A stretch of DNA of 64,000 bases from Streptomyces sp. WMMC940 (GCF_027460265.1 NZ_JAPZBC010000001.1:2383501-2447500); one strand, 5' to 3'; shown: positions 10,126 to 18,435, numbered from the stretch's first letter. Numbers and translations: made by a program. Notes: generated by a model not told the origin, from the letters alone.

Positions 10126-10678
10126 GTTCGTTTGACCCCTTAAGTCTTCATCAGTTGAGGGTTGCCACTCCTGGTTGAGGAGGGGTGGGCTGGCACCGCG
10201 TCCGTTCCCTGTCCCGGGTGGTTGGCCCACCCCGGCAGGGGGAGGTACGTACGCGCGGGCGCGCCGCACAACGCGCCCTGAGCCCCGGATGAGGGGTGTA
10301 AGGATCCTTCTTACCGGACGGACGGCACCGGAGACGAGCCCATTGGCCCGTCCATGATCTCCCAGTGACCTGACTCATAGCGACATATGCTGACAAGACA
10401 GGAACACTTGGTGAAAAGCACGATGAATGCCGTCCACATCCCGAGACGATCCGAAGATCTTCCGGTCGGAAGAAGGAAAGGCCGCAGATGATGCGGCTGG
10501 TAGGGCCCTGATGTACCGGCCCGTAGCGCTTCGGGGGTCACCCGTTATCCGATTTTGACATGCGTAGCCCACTGAATGGGCTAGTCCGAATGGCAAGATG
10601 CCGGAAACACACAAGGTCGACACTCGAAGACGAGTGCGCGACGCCTGGCAAACCCACACCTGCCGGAGGACCACGATC
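10126..10678. other. Divergent intergenic region between malic enzyme and the ABC importer
   Basis: 553 bp without a credible gene, partly lower in G+C than its surroundings. Short palindromes occur at 10453-10472 (CTTCCG GT CGGAAG and an overlapping GAAGATCTTC), and the operator-like repeat at 10565-10583 sits on the importer side. Confidence 0.5.
10555..10583 (+). promoter_or_regulatory. -35-like TTGACA and an operator-like inverted repeat upstream of the ABC importer
   Basis: TTGACA at 10555-10560 is followed 4 bp later by a perfect inverted repeat TAGCCCA CTGAA TGGGCTA (10565-10583), placed where a spacer/-10 would lie. No good TANNNT box is evident, so the promoter call is tentative, but the palindrome position suggests repressor control. 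Confidence 0.5.
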
Positions 10679-11644
10679 ATGACCGCAAGCACCACCCGCC
10701 GCTCGACCGCCGCCAAGTCCAGGATCGCCGCGGTGAGCGCGATCGCGGTCGCCGGTGCCCTGCTGCTCACCTCCTGCGGTGACCAGACGAACTCGGGATC
10801 GGGGACGGGTGTCAAGGAGAGCGCTGCCGGCAGCAGTGCTCCGCTCTTCGACAAGCTGCCCAAGAAGTACCAGGACGCCGGCGTCATCAAGGTCGGCACG
10901 GACGCGGCGTACGCCCCGATGGAGTTCCAGGAGGGCGGCAAGATCGTCGGTATCGACCCCGACATCGCCGCGGCTCTCGGCAAGCAGCTCGGCGTCGAGT
11001 TCAAGTTCACCTCCGGCACCTTCGACGGTCTGATCTCCTCGCTCAACACCGGCCGCCAGGACATCGTCATGTCCGCCATGAGCGACACCAAGGCCCGCCA
11101 GGAGGGCCTGGACGACAAGGGCAAGAAGACCGGTGAGGGCGTCGACTTCGTCGACTACTTCACCTCGGGCGTCTCGCTGCTGGTCAAGAAGGGCAACCCG
11201 CAGAAGATCACGTCGCTCGACGACCTGTGCGGCAAGAAGGTCGCGGTCCAGCGCGGCACGATCTACGAGGACACCTTCAAGGCCCAGGCCGCCAAGTGCG
11301 AGAAGGACGGCAAGGGCAAGCTCACGATCGAGGCGTTCGACACCGACGCCGAGGCCCAGACCCGTGTGAAGTCCGGCGGCGCCGTGGCCGACCTCAACGA
11401 CTACCCGGTCGCCGCGCACATCGCCAAGACCGCGGGCGGCGGCAACGACTTCGAGGTCGCGGGCGGTCAGACGGCCGCCGGCCCGTTCGGCATCGCCGTC
11501 GACAAGGACAACACCCAGCTGCGCGACGCGCTGAAGGAAGCCCTGGACGCGATCATCAAGAACGGCGAGTACACCAAGGTGCTGGAAAAGTGGGACGTCA
11601 AGGGCAGCGCGGTCACCGAGGCGACCATCAACGCCGGTAAGTAA
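10679..11644 (+). CDS. Amino-acid ABC transporter substrate-binding lipoprotein (SBP family 3)
   Basis: 321-residue extracellular solute-binding protein that captures an amino acid for the permease encoded next. The N-terminus has a basic region, a hydrophobic core and the lipobox LLLTSC, so it should be lipid-anchored after cleavage before that Cys. The family 3 fold is evident from KVGTDAAYAPMEF, IVGIDPDIAAALGKQLGVEF and the later KVAVQRGTIYEDT. The ATG at 10679 has GGAGGA 8 bp upstream; an ATG at 10598 would push the signal peptide inward and is rejected. First gene of a three-gene importer operon. Specificity (polar or basic amino acids) is an inference. Confidence 0.92.
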   Translation: MTASTTRRSTAAKSRIAAVSAIAVAGALLLTSCGDQTNSGSGTGVKESAAGSSAPLFDKLPKKYQDAGVIKVGTDAAYAPMEFQEGGKIVGIDPDIAAALGKQLGVEFKFTSGTFDGLISSLNTGRQDIVMSAMSDTKARQEGLDDKGKKTGEGVDFVDYFTSGVSLLVKKGNPQKITSLDDLCGKKVAVQRGTIYEDTFKAQAAKCEKDGKGKLTIEAFDTDAEAQTRVKSGGAVADLNDYPVAAHIAKTAGGGNDFEVAGGQTAAGPFGIAVDKDNTQLRDALKEALDAIIKNGEYTKVLEKWDVKGSAVTEATINAGK

Positions 11645-11689
11645 GTCTGGCGTACCTCGCCTCGAGCGTTCCACTGAAGGGCAGTCACT

Positions 11690-12649
11690 GTGACTGACAA
11701 GTTCGACAAGACGCCCGCTGACGAGCCCCCCACGGGCTCGTCAGCGAGCAAGGAAACAACCGCCACGGCCCATCCCGAGCAGATCAAGGCCATCCCGGTA
11801 CGGCACTACGGCCGCTGGGTGTCCGGCGCGGTCGTGCTGGTACTGCTCGGCTGGCTCGCCTTCGCCTTCGCGCAGGGCGACATCCGCTGGGCCACGATCG
11901 CGGACTACCTGTTCGACGACAGGATCCTCCAAGGTGCCCTGAACACGATCGTCATCAGTGTTCTGTCCATGCTCATCGGCCTGGTGCTGGGCATCGTCTT
12001 CGCGGTGATGCGCCTGTCGAAGAACCCGGTCACCGGCGCCGTGGCATGGCTGTACATCTGGTTCTTCCGGGGCACCCCGGTGTATGTGCAGCTGCTGCTC
12101 TGGTTCAACCTGGCGCTGATCTTCCCGATCCTGAACATCGGGTTCTACAAGGACGAGATGGTCGACGTCATGACCCCGTTCTTGGTGGCCCTGCTGGGTC
12201 TGGGCCTGAACGAGGGCGCCTACATGGCCGAGATCGTCCGGGCCGGCATCCAGTCGGTCGACGAGGGCCAGACCGAGGCGTCGCACGCACTCGGCATGTC
12301 CAACGGCAAGACCATGCGCCGGGTCGTGCTGCCGCAGGCGATGCGGGTGATCGTTCCGCCCACCGGCAATGAGTTCATCAACCTGCTCAAGACCTCGTCC
12401 CTGGTGTCGGCGGTGCAGTACACCGACTTGCTCCGGGCGGCGACGAACATCGGCTCCACCTCCTTCGCCATCATGGAGATGCTGATCGTCGCCTCGATCT
12501 GGTACCTGGCCCTGACGAGCGTCTTCAGCGTGGGCCAGTACTACGTCGAGCGGTACTACGCCCGCGGTTCGCTGCGCCAGCTGCCGCCCACGCCGTGGCA
12601 GCGGGTCAAGACGAATCTGCGATTCCTCCAGAGCCCCAGGGGGGTGTGA
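11690..12649 (+). CDS. Amino-acid ABC transporter permease
   Basis: 319-residue inner-membrane permease of the HisM/GlnP family. After a ~45-residue hydrophilic N-terminus come about five or six membrane helices (first VSGAVVLVLLGWLAFAFA). The family loop FFRGTPVYVQLLLW and the EAA coupling loop EGQTEASHALGMS then the MRRVVLPQAMRVIVPP segment, which contacts the ATPase, are clear. GTG start at 11690. It lies 45 bp after the binding protein and 3 bp before the ATPase gene, so it is in one operon. One permease type is encoded, so a homodimeric pore is likely. Confidence 0.93.
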   Translation: MTDKFDKTPADEPPTGSSASKETTATAHPEQIKAIPVRHYGRWVSGAVVLVLLGWLAFAFAQGDIRWATIADYLFDDRILQGALNTIVISVLSMLIGLVLGIVFAVMRLSKNPVTGAVAWLYIWFFRGTPVYVQLLLWFNLALIFPILNIGFYKDEMVDVMTPFLVALLGLGLNEGAYMAEIVRAGIQSVDEGQTEASHALGMSNGKTMRRVVLPQAMRVIVPPTGNEFINLLKTSSLVSAVQYTDLLRAATNIGSTSFAIMEMLIVASIWYLALTSVFSVGQYYVERYYARGSLRQLPPTPWQRVKTNLRFLQSPRGV

Positions 12650-12652
12650 CAC

Positions 12653-13415
12653 ATGACCGCCATGGTGAAGGCCGAAGGCGTCCACAAGTCCTACGGCGCG
12701 GCCCACATCCTCAAGGGCATCGACCTCGAGGTCGCCCCGCGTGAGGTGTTCTGCCTCATCGGCCCCTCCGGCTCGGGCAAGTCGACCTTCCTCCGGTGCA
12801 TCAACCACCTGGAGAAGATCAACGCCGGACGGCTCTGGGTCGACGGCGAACTCGTCGGCTACCGCCAGAAGGGCGACAAGCTCTTCGAGCTCAAGGACAA
12901 CGAGGTCGCCCGCCAGCGCCGCGACATCGGCATGGTGTTCCAGCGCTTCAACCTGTTCCCCCACATGACCGCCGTCGAGAACGTCATGGAGGCACCCGTC
13001 CAGGTCAAGGGCGAAGCCAAGGCGGTCGCCCGGGAACGGGCCCTGAAGCTCCTGGATCGCGTCGGCCTCGGCGACAAGGCCGGGAACTACCCCTCCCAGC
13101 TCTCCGGCGGCCAGCAGCAGCGCGTCGCCATCGCCCGGGCCCCTGGCCATGGAACCCAAGCTCATGCTCTTCGACGAGCCCACCTCGGCCCTCGACCCCG
13201 AGCTGGTGGGCGACGTCCTCGACGTCATGCGCGGTCTCGCCGAGGACGGCATGACCATGGTCGTCGTCACCCACGAGATGGGCTTCGCCCGCGAAGTCGG
13301 CGACAACCTCGTCTTCATGGACGGCGGTGTCGTCGTCGAATCGGGCAACCCCCGCGACGTCCTCACCAACCCCCAGCACGACCGCACCAAGGCCTTCCTC
13401 TCCAAGGTGCTGTAA
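12653..13415 (+). pseudogene. Amino-acid ABC transporter ATPase with a +1 frameshift
   Basis: ATPase of the GlnQ/HisP type that should energise the importer. Frame 1 encodes Walker A (GPSGSGKST) near residue 40, the Q-loop MVFQRFNLFPHMT and the signature [14 protein letters not shown]. At 13140-13143 a run of four C replaces the expected three, and the frame moves. The rest of the protein continues in another frame from 13149 with Walker [15 protein letters not shown], the H-loop VVVTHEMG and a normal end at 13415. Removing one C restores a ~253-residue protein. It is either a real null mutation that would inactivate the importer or a homopolymer sequencing error. Gene identity is secure. Confidence 0.9.
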
Positions 13416-13439
13416 AGCTCGGTGGACCGTCGTACCGGA

Positions 13440-13477
13440 CGCCGGAGGCGGCAGGGCATGCCCTGCCGCCTCCGGCG
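13440..13477. terminator. Bidirectional terminator, 38-bp perfect palindrome
   Basis: A perfect palindrome centred on GCATGC between the convergent ATPase and methyltransferase genes. It can form a 17-18 bp stem in either transcript. Confidence 0.8.
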
Positions 13478-13496
13478 TTCGCCCGTCCGGGCCCGG

Positions 13497-14264
13497 TCAC
13501 TTCAGCGCGAGCACCAGGGCGTCGGAGGGCGACGCCCATACCGGCCGGGCCTCGGCGAAGCCGGCGGCCCGGAGGGTGTCGGCGTGCCACTGGGCGGACG
13601 GGGTGTCGCCGTCGGCGTGCTCTCCGTAGATCTCGAAGCGGCGGGCGGTGGGAACGGCCAGGACGGGGTCCGCGGCCGCCAGGGCCCACCAGTCGGCCCA
13701 GTCGAGCGCCCCGGCGGCCCTCGCCCGGTCCATCGCGGCATGCCGGTGGGTGCGCTCGGCCGCGTTGATGCGGGGGGTGGTGCCGTCCTTCATGTGGTCG
13801 GCGTTCATGAGGACGCCGCCGTCCACGACCAGGCCGGCGAGCTGCCCGTAGAGGGCGGCGAGCGGTTCGGCGTGCAGCCAGTGCAGCGCGGTGGCGGTCA
13901 GCACGGCGTCGTACGAGGTGTGCGGCAGGGCCGCGGTCCAGTCCGGGTCCTTGAGGTCGGCGGTGACGAAGGTGACTCGCCGGTCCCCGGCGAAGTACCC
14001 CTCGGCGATGGTCAACAGCGCGGGGTCGAGGTCGACGCCGACACTCTCGGCCTTCGGGAACCGCTTGAGCAGTCTGTCCGTGATACTTCCCGTACCGCAG
14101 GCGAGGTCGAGGACCCTCGGTTCGGGGCCCGCGAAGGCCTCGACCATGTCCAGCATCACCCGGAACCGCTCCTCGCGGTCGGGCATGTACCACTCCTGCT
14201 GGCGGTCCCAGCTCTCCTGCCAGGCCCGCCAGTCGGTTCCGGTGGCAACCGCGTTCTCGGTCAT
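13497..14264 (-). CDS. Class I SAM-dependent methyltransferase
   Basis: 255-residue cytoplasmic methyltransferase of the Rossmann (methyltransf_25/trans-aconitate methyltransferase-like) type. The SAM-binding motif I is VLDLACGTGSITDRLL near residue 50, and the acidic residue of motif II lies in SVGVDLDPALL. DAVLTATALHWL corresponds to motif IV. The acceptor is unknown. The ATG at 14264 has GGAGG 7 bp upstream; longer in-frame starts lack an SD. It is divergent from the CGNR gene, with 91 bp between the starts. Confidence 0.85.
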   Translation of the reverse strand: MTENAVATGTDWRAWQESWDRQQEWYMPDREERFRVMLDMVEAFAGPEPRVLDLACGTGSITDRLLKRFPKAESVGVDLDPALLTIAEGYFAGDRRVTFVTADLKDPDWTAALPHTSYDAVLTATALHWLHAEPLAALYGQLAGLVVDGGVLMNADHMKDGTTPRINAAERTHRHAAMDRARAAGALDWADWWALAAADPVLAVPTARRFEIYGEHADGDTPSAQWHADTLRAAGFAEARPVWASPSDALVLALK

Positions 14265-14355
14265 CCCCACTCCTCCCATCCGTAATACCCTCGAATTCAG
14301 AGCATCACTTACCTCATCCGTCGCCGACACTAGACCTCATCCGTAAGGACTACAA

Positions 14356-14985
14356 GTGGAACTGGCCTCTTACTCGGACTACGCCGTACGCCTGGTCAAC
14401 ACCGAGGAGCCGGCCCGCAGCAAGGACACGCTCACGTCGGTGGAGGCCGTCCGCGAGCTCTTCGGCGCCTCCTCCCAGATGGCACGCCGGGCCACCGACG
14501 CGGACGTCACCCGGTTCCGGTCGGTACGGGCCAGACTCCGCGCGGTCTTCGCCGCAGCGGACTCCGGAGACCAGACCCAGGCCGTCGACCTGCTCAACTC
14601 GCTGCTCCTGGAGTTCCCGGTCAGCCCGCAGATCTCCGGCCACGACTTCCTGGACGACGAGGGCCGGCCGCGCTGGCACATGCACCTCGCCGACCACCCG
14701 TCCAACGCGACCTCCGGCTACGCCGCGATCGCCGCGATGGGACTCGCCTTCCATCTCACCGAGTACGGCGTCGACCGGCTCGGCCTCTGCCAGGCCGCGC
14801 CCTGCCGCAACGCCTACCTGGACACGTCCACCAACCGCTCGCGCCGCTACTGCTCGGACCGCTGCGCCACCCGCGCAAACGTCGCCGCCTACCGCGCACG
14901 CAAGCGCCTGGAGACCGAGCGGTCGGAGAGCACGGGCCGCACCGCGGAGAACGCCCAGGCCAGCAGCCCGAGCGCCGACCTCTGA
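14356..14985 (+). CDS. CGNR zinc-finger / ABATE-domain protein
   Basis: 209-residue probable regulator. The N-terminal ~130 residues form the helical ABATE-type domain, and residues ~143-185 are a CGNR zinc finger with ligands in LCQAAPCRN and RRYCSDRCATRANVAAYRAR. The arrangement suggests nucleic-acid binding; targets are unknown. GTG start at 14356 with AAGGA about 7 bp upstream. It is divergent from the methyltransferase gene, which may be a target. Its last 97 bp overlap the 3' end of sodX on the other strand. Low-complexity Ser/Ala tail. Confidence 0.85.
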   Translation: MELASYSDYAVRLVNTEEPARSKDTLTSVEAVRELFGASSQMARRATDADVTRFRSVRARLRAVFAAADSGDQTQAVDLLNSLLLEFPVSPQISGHDFLDDEGRPRWHMHLADHPSNATSGYAAIAAMGLAFHLTEYGVDRLGLCQAAPCRNAYLDTSTNRSRRYCSDRCATRANVAAYRARKRLETERSESTGRTAENAQASSPSADL

Positions 14986-15308
14986 CCTTGCGGGCGCGGC
15001 CGGTACCGCGCCCGTACCCGGCCCAGCAACAGGCCCTCGGGCACCGTGCCGAACACCCGGCTGTCCCCTTCCGCGTACGGGTTGTCGCCCAGCACCCACC
15101 AGCCCTCCCGGCGCCGCTCGACCACCCGCTTCACGATCAGCAGGTCCTGCTGCAGCGGATGCCGGAGCACGGCCACGTCCCCGGGCCGGACGGCGGCCCC
15201 GTAGTGCACCAGCAGCCGGTCCCCGTGCGCCAGCGTGGGATGCATGGAGGGCCCGGCCACCTCCGCGACCCCGAAGGGCGCACTCGGCTCCCGCCCCTGC
15301 TCCGTCAT
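14889..15308 (-). CDS. sodX: Nickel-type superoxide dismutase maturation protease SodX (S26/S24-like)
   Basis: 139-residue signal-peptidase-like protease. VAGPSMHPTLAHGDRLLV contains the catalytic Ser of the S26 family, and LIVKRVVERR holds the catalytic Lys. WVLGDNPYAEGDSR is the conserved box after it. Known role of the family: removal of the N-terminal propeptide of NiSOD so that the Ni hook can form. It is divergent from sodN, its expected substrate. The ATG at 15308 has GGAGGT 5 bp upstream. The C-terminal 32 codons overlap the CGNR gene on the opposite strand. Confidence 0.9.
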   Translation of the reverse strand: MTEQGREPSAPFGVAEVAGPSMHPTLAHGDRLLVHYGAAVRPGDVAVLRHPLQQDLLIVKRVVERRREGWWVLGDNPYAEGDSRVFGTVPEGLLLGRVRARYRPRPQGQRSALGLLAWAFSAVRPVLSDRSVSRRLRAR

Positions 15309-15415
15309 CGGCCACCTCCGGGTCCCTCGGTGTCTTCCGCCACACGTCCCATGGTCACCCTGGACTTTTGGCCGAAGCCGCAGGGGGCACTCGCGAAAAC
15401 GCGCCACTCACGGAG

Positions 15416-15421
15416 TAATGT
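15416..15421 (+). promoter_or_regulatory. -10 box TAATGT of sodN
   Basis: TAATGT lies 37 bp before the sodN start. A CGCG AAAA CGCG palindrome at 15392-15403 occupies the -35 neighbourhood; no consensus -35 is seen. Confidence 0.4.
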
Positions 15422-15458
15422 CCCACCTGAGAAGACGATCACGAGGAAGGACAGCTCA

Positions 15459-15854
15459 ATGCTCTCCCGCCTGTTTGCCCCCAAGGTGAAGGTCAGCGCC
15501 CACTGCGACCTGCCCTGCGGCGTCTACGACCCGGCCCAGGCCCGAATCGAGGCCGAGTCGGTCAAGGCCGTGCAGGAGAAGATGGCCGCGAACGACGACC
15601 CGCACTTCCAGGCCCGTGCCACGGTGATCAAGGAGCAGCGCGCGGAGCTCGCCAAGCACCACGTGTCGGTGCTCTGGAGCGACTACTTCAAGCCCCCGCA
15701 CTTCGAGAAGTACCCGGAGCTGCACCAGCTGGTCAACGAGACCCTGAAGGCGCTCTCCGCGGCCAAGGCCTCGACCGACCCGAAGACGGGCGAGAAGGCC
15801 CTGGAGCTCATCGCCGAGATCGACCGCATCTTCTGGGAGACGAAGAAGGCCTGA
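15459..15854 (+). CDS. sodN: Nickel superoxide dismutase
   Basis: 131-residue enzyme that dismutes superoxide to oxygen and hydrogen peroxide. A 14-residue propeptide (ending KVKVSA) precedes HCDLPCGVYDP, the Ni hook; after cleavage His1, Cys2 and Cys6 ligate nickel. The rest is the four-helix bundle typical of the hexameric enzyme, and length matches the family. SodX encoded divergently should cut the propeptide. Known biology: in S. coelicolor sodN is favoured when nickel is sufficient, and the Fe enzyme SodF is repressed through Nur. The ATG at 15459 has AGGAAGG upstream. Identification is essentially certain. Confidence 0.98.
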   Translation: MLSRLFAPKVKVSAHCDLPCGVYDPAQARIEAESVKAVQEKMAANDDPHFQARATVIKEQRAELAKHHVSVLWSDYFKPPHFEKYPELHQLVNETLKALSAAKASTDPKTGEKALELIAEIDRIFWETKKA

Positions 15855-15908
15855 TCTTCGATCATGCCCCCTGACCTGCAATTTCCTTGGTTGCAGTGTC
15901 TCCGGGGT

Positions 15909-15962
15909 CCGCACCCGGGCCGCAGGCCGCCGAGCACGGCGTCCAGGGCGGCCCGGGTGCGG
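15909..15962 (+). terminator. Terminator after sodN
   Basis: Perfect 15-bp inverted repeat arms (15909-15923 and 15948-15962) enclosing a 24-nt loop that can fold further. A smaller CTGCAA/TTGCAG hairpin lies just upstream. Confidence 0.6.
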
Positions 15963-16056
15963 TCCTATTGAACGAACCGGCTGCAGTCCCGCGGATCGTG
16001 CTGCCCGGCCGGGCCGCGCGGCGGTCCGGTCCCCCGAAGGGGCCGCCGGAGCGGGT

Positions 16057-17022
16057 TCAAGCCGTCGGCGTGTGCAGCAGCGGGCTCCTGTTGCGCAGCA
16101 GCCACTGCCGGTACGGGGCGGCGCGGAGGGCCACCTCCCGGTAGGCGGCGAGGAGTTCGGCGTACACGAGGGCGAACGTCTCCGCGCCGGGGCCGGGGCG
16201 CCGGTAGAGCAGCAGCCGTACCGCGAGCGGATCGTCGCGCAGGGGGCGGATCGCCATGTCGTCGCGCCGGCCCGAGGTGGGCTGGCAGGGGGCGACCCCC
16301 TCGCCGACCACGATGAGGGACGTGGCGGTGTGGTAGTCGGCGTGCAGCACTTGCGGATGGATCCCCGCGGCGGTGAGCACCCGGCGCAGTCCGTCCCACT
16401 CGCCGTCGACCGTCGGGTCCACCATCCAGCGGTCCTCGGCGAGGTCGGTGAGGTCGACCACCGGGGCCGCGGCGGCCGGGTGGTCGCGGGCCATGGAGAT
16501 GAACTGCGGTTCGCGCTCCATGAGGACCCGCCGTTCCAGCCCTTCCGGCACCAGCAGTGGGCAGCCCTCGACCTCGTGGACGAACGCCACGTCCAGGTGC
16601 CCGGCGGCGACCATGCGCAGCAGGGTGCCGGCGGAGACGTTCATGTGCAGGGAGAGGTCCGTGCCGTCGGGCAGTCGCTGTCTGAGCCGTCTCAGCCAGC
16701 CCGCGAGGGCGCGGCTCGCCGTGGAGCCGATGCGCAGCCGGGGGTCGTCCGCGCGGGCAACCGCGGCCCGGGTCTCCGTCACGAGCGCTGACAGCCCGGC
16801 GATCAGCGGGCGGGCCCGGCTGAGGACGGCACGGCCGAGCGGGGTGGGTCGGCAGCCCGTGCGTTCCCTGAGGAACAACTCGCCGCCAAGGGCGTTCTCG
16901 ATCCGGCGGAGCTGGGTCGTCAGGGAGGGCTGGCTCATGCCCAGCCGACGGGCGGCCTTGTGCAGACTGCCCGCGTCGGCGATCGCGCACAGCACGCGCA
17001 GGTGCCTCACCTCCAGCTCCAT
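16057..17022 (-). CDS. snpR: LysR-family regulator SnpR, activator of the divergent protease gene
   Basis: 321-residue LysR-type regulator. The N-terminal winged helix (HLRVLCAIADAGSLHKAARRL then SQPSLTTQLRRIENALGGELF) binds DNA, and residues ~90-290 are the type 2 periplasmic-binding-like effector domain. It is divergent from the snapalysin gene, as for snpR/mprR beside snpA/mprA in S. lividans and S. coelicolor, where the LysR protein activates the protease gene. The ATG at 17022 has TACTCT 6 bp upstream, so it may be leaderless. The intergenic inverted repeat at 17073-17101 is its probable binding site. Confidence 0.88.
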   Translation of the reverse strand: MELEVRHLRVLCAIADAGSLHKAARRLGMSQPSLTTQLRRIENALGGELFLRERTGCRPTPLGRAVLSRARPLIAGLSALVTETRAAVARADDPRLRIGSTASRALAGWLRRLRQRLPDGTDLSLHMNVSAGTLLRMVAAGHLDVAFVHEVEGCPLLVPEGLERRVLMEREPQFISMARDHPAAAAPVVDLTDLAEDRWMVDPTVDGEWDGLRRVLTAAGIHPQVLHADYHTATSLIVVGEGVAPCQPTSGRRDDMAIRPLRDDPLAVRLLLYRRPGPGAETFALVYAELLAAYREVALRAAPYRQWLLRNRSPLLHTPTA

Positions 17023-17028
17023 ACTGCG

Positions 17029-17034
17029 AGAGTA
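17029..17034 (-). promoter_or_regulatory. -10 box TACTCT for leaderless snpR
   Basis: Minus-strand TACTCT ends 6 bp before the snpR ATG. Confidence 0.45.
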
Positions 17035-17072
17035 GGACGGCGCCCATCGTCACACCAGACACCTGTGTCGCT

Positions 17073-17101
17073 CCAATTTCCTTGATTTACAAGGGAATTG
17101 G
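17073..17101. promoter_or_regulatory. Probable SnpR (LysR) operator
   Basis: CCAATTTCCTTG and CAAGGGAATTGG form a 12-bp inverted repeat with one mismatch and a 5-bp spacer. The AT-rich centre contains a T-N11-A pattern typical of LysR sites, between the divergent snpR and snpA genes. Confidence 0.65.
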
Positions 17102-17214
17102 GGCTGGTCCTGCTCGTGATACCGCGGTGTTATCGCCAGTTGGCATCATCCGCGGGCCGGTGGGCTCCCCGACACTCTCCTCACCGATCCCCACTCGGAT
17201 GAGGAGCACCCCCC

Positions 17215-17890
17215 ATGAGACACCCCGAGCGACGCCCACGGGCGTTACTCTCCGCCGCACTCGGTCTGGGCCTCGCCGCCGCCCTGGCCTCCGCCGTACC
17301 CGCCACCGCCGCCCCGGCTCCCGACTCCGCCGGCCCCGCCGTCCCCACCGGCCGGGCCGCGGCGTACCACGGTTCCGCAGAGGACGCCCGCGCCACCAAG
17401 GCGTTCTTCGACGCGGTGGTGAAGTCGGTGGCCGAGAAGCGGGCCCAGAACCCCGGCGCCCTGGCCGTCACCGTCGTCTACAACGCGAGCAGCGCACCGA
17501 GCTTCCGCTCCCAGATAGCCAGCAGCACGCGGATATGGAACGGCTCCGTGTCGAACGTGCGGCTGCAGGAGGGCTCCAACCCGGACTTCCGGTACTACGA
17601 GGGCAACGATCCGCGCGGCTCGTACGCCAGCACCGACGGGCACGGCCGCGGCTACATCTTCCTCGACTACCGGCAGAACCAGCAGTACAACTCCACCCGG
17701 GTCACCGCCCACGAGACCGGCCACGTGCTCGGGCTCCCCGACCACTACTCCGGTCCCTGCAGTGAACTGATGTCGGGCGGCGGTCCCGGCACCTCCTGCC
17801 AGAACGCGTACCCCGACGCGGCCGAGCGGGGCCCGGGTGAACCGACTCTGGGCGAACGGCCTCGCGGCCGCCCTCGCCAGGGCCTCCTGA
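17215..17890 (+). CDS. snpA: Snapalysin (small neutral zinc protease), with a +1 frameshift near the C-terminus
   Basis: Secreted metalloprotease of family M7. A signal peptide (Arg-rich start, hydrophobic [19 protein letters not shown], then Ala-rich cleavage region) precedes a short propeptide and the catalytic domain. The metzincin zinc motif [12 protein letters not shown] lies near residue 166, with the typical [16 protein letters not shown] disulfide loop. At 17828-17831 a run of four G replaces three; reading on in the shifted frame destroys the conserved tail. Removing one G gives [17 protein letters not shown] and a stop at 17890, for 224 residues. Only the last ~20 residues are affected, so it may be a sequencing error or a mild mutation. 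Confidence 0.9.
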
Positions 17891-17907
17891 CGCACGCCCC
17901 CCACGGT

Positions 17908-17941
17908 GCCCCGTGCCCGGGTTCCCGCCCGGGCACGGGGC
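17908..17941. terminator. Bidirectional terminator between snpA and the downstream convergent gene
   Basis: Perfect 14-bp stem with a 6-nt loop, 18 bp after the snpA stop. Confidence 0.75.
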
Positions 17942-17975
17942 GTTCGCCTGGCGGTGAGTGCGCCACGACGGGCCG

Positions 17976-18422
17976 TCAGGCGCTTTCCAGCAGCTTCCCG
18001 CCGAGGTCGGCGCCCTCCGGCAACTGCCGCCGGATCCGCCCGAGTGCCTCGTCGAAGTCGCCGTCGGCCACCCCGGACTCGTACGCCGTACCGCCGAAGT
18101 GCAGGGTGAGGTTCAGGTCCACCCTGCCGGGCGCGCCCTCGGGCCCTGCCTCGCCGAGGGTCAGCAGGCAGCTGAGCGTGGCCCGCTCCGCCGCCCCGTC
18201 GAGAGTGACGGGCAGCGGCATGTCCCATTCCAGGACGCAGCCGGACAGGCGTTCGCCCGATTCCGCAGCGCCCAGGGCGGCGAAACTCGGCCCTTCGTAC
18301 TCGGCTCCCCTGATGCGGGTGCTCACTCCGTGCCCGCTCGGGGCGATCGCCAGCGCGATCGCCTCCGCACCCCGGCGGTCCCGGTACCAGCCGGTCCACA
18401 CGTCCGTCGACTCCGTTGACAT
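17976..18422 (-). CDS. Hypothetical protein (DUF6304-like)
   Basis: 148-residue soluble protein of unknown function. It begins [20 protein letters not shown] and shows alternating hydrophobic strands with many acidic loops, suggesting a beta-rich fold; the end ([21 protein letters not shown]) is helical. No signal peptide, membrane segment or catalytic motif is visible. I associate it with the uncharacterised DUF6304 family of Streptomyces, from memory only. The ATG at 18422 has the -10 box TACAGT 7 bp upstream. Convergent with snpA. Confidence 0.65.
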   Translation of the reverse strand: MSTESTDVWTGWYRDRRGAEAIALAIAPSGHGVSTRIRGAEYEGPSFAALGAAESGERLSGCVLEWDMPLPVTLDGAAERATLSCLLTLGEAGPEGAPGRVDLNLTLHFGGTAYESGVADGDFDEALGRIRRQLPEGADLGGKLLESA

Positions 18423-18429
18423 GGCGCGG

Positions 18430-18435
18430 ACTGTA
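18430..18435 (-). promoter_or_regulatory. -10 box TACAGT for a leaderless transcript
   Basis: Minus-strand TACAGT ends 7 bp before the ATG at 18422. Confidence 0.45.

Noticed and set aside
13160..13768. Continuation of the ATPase frame past the frameshift to 371 residues
   Set aside because: The Walker B and H-loop are in the other frame, and the continued frame is Arg/Pro-rich and crosses a terminator.
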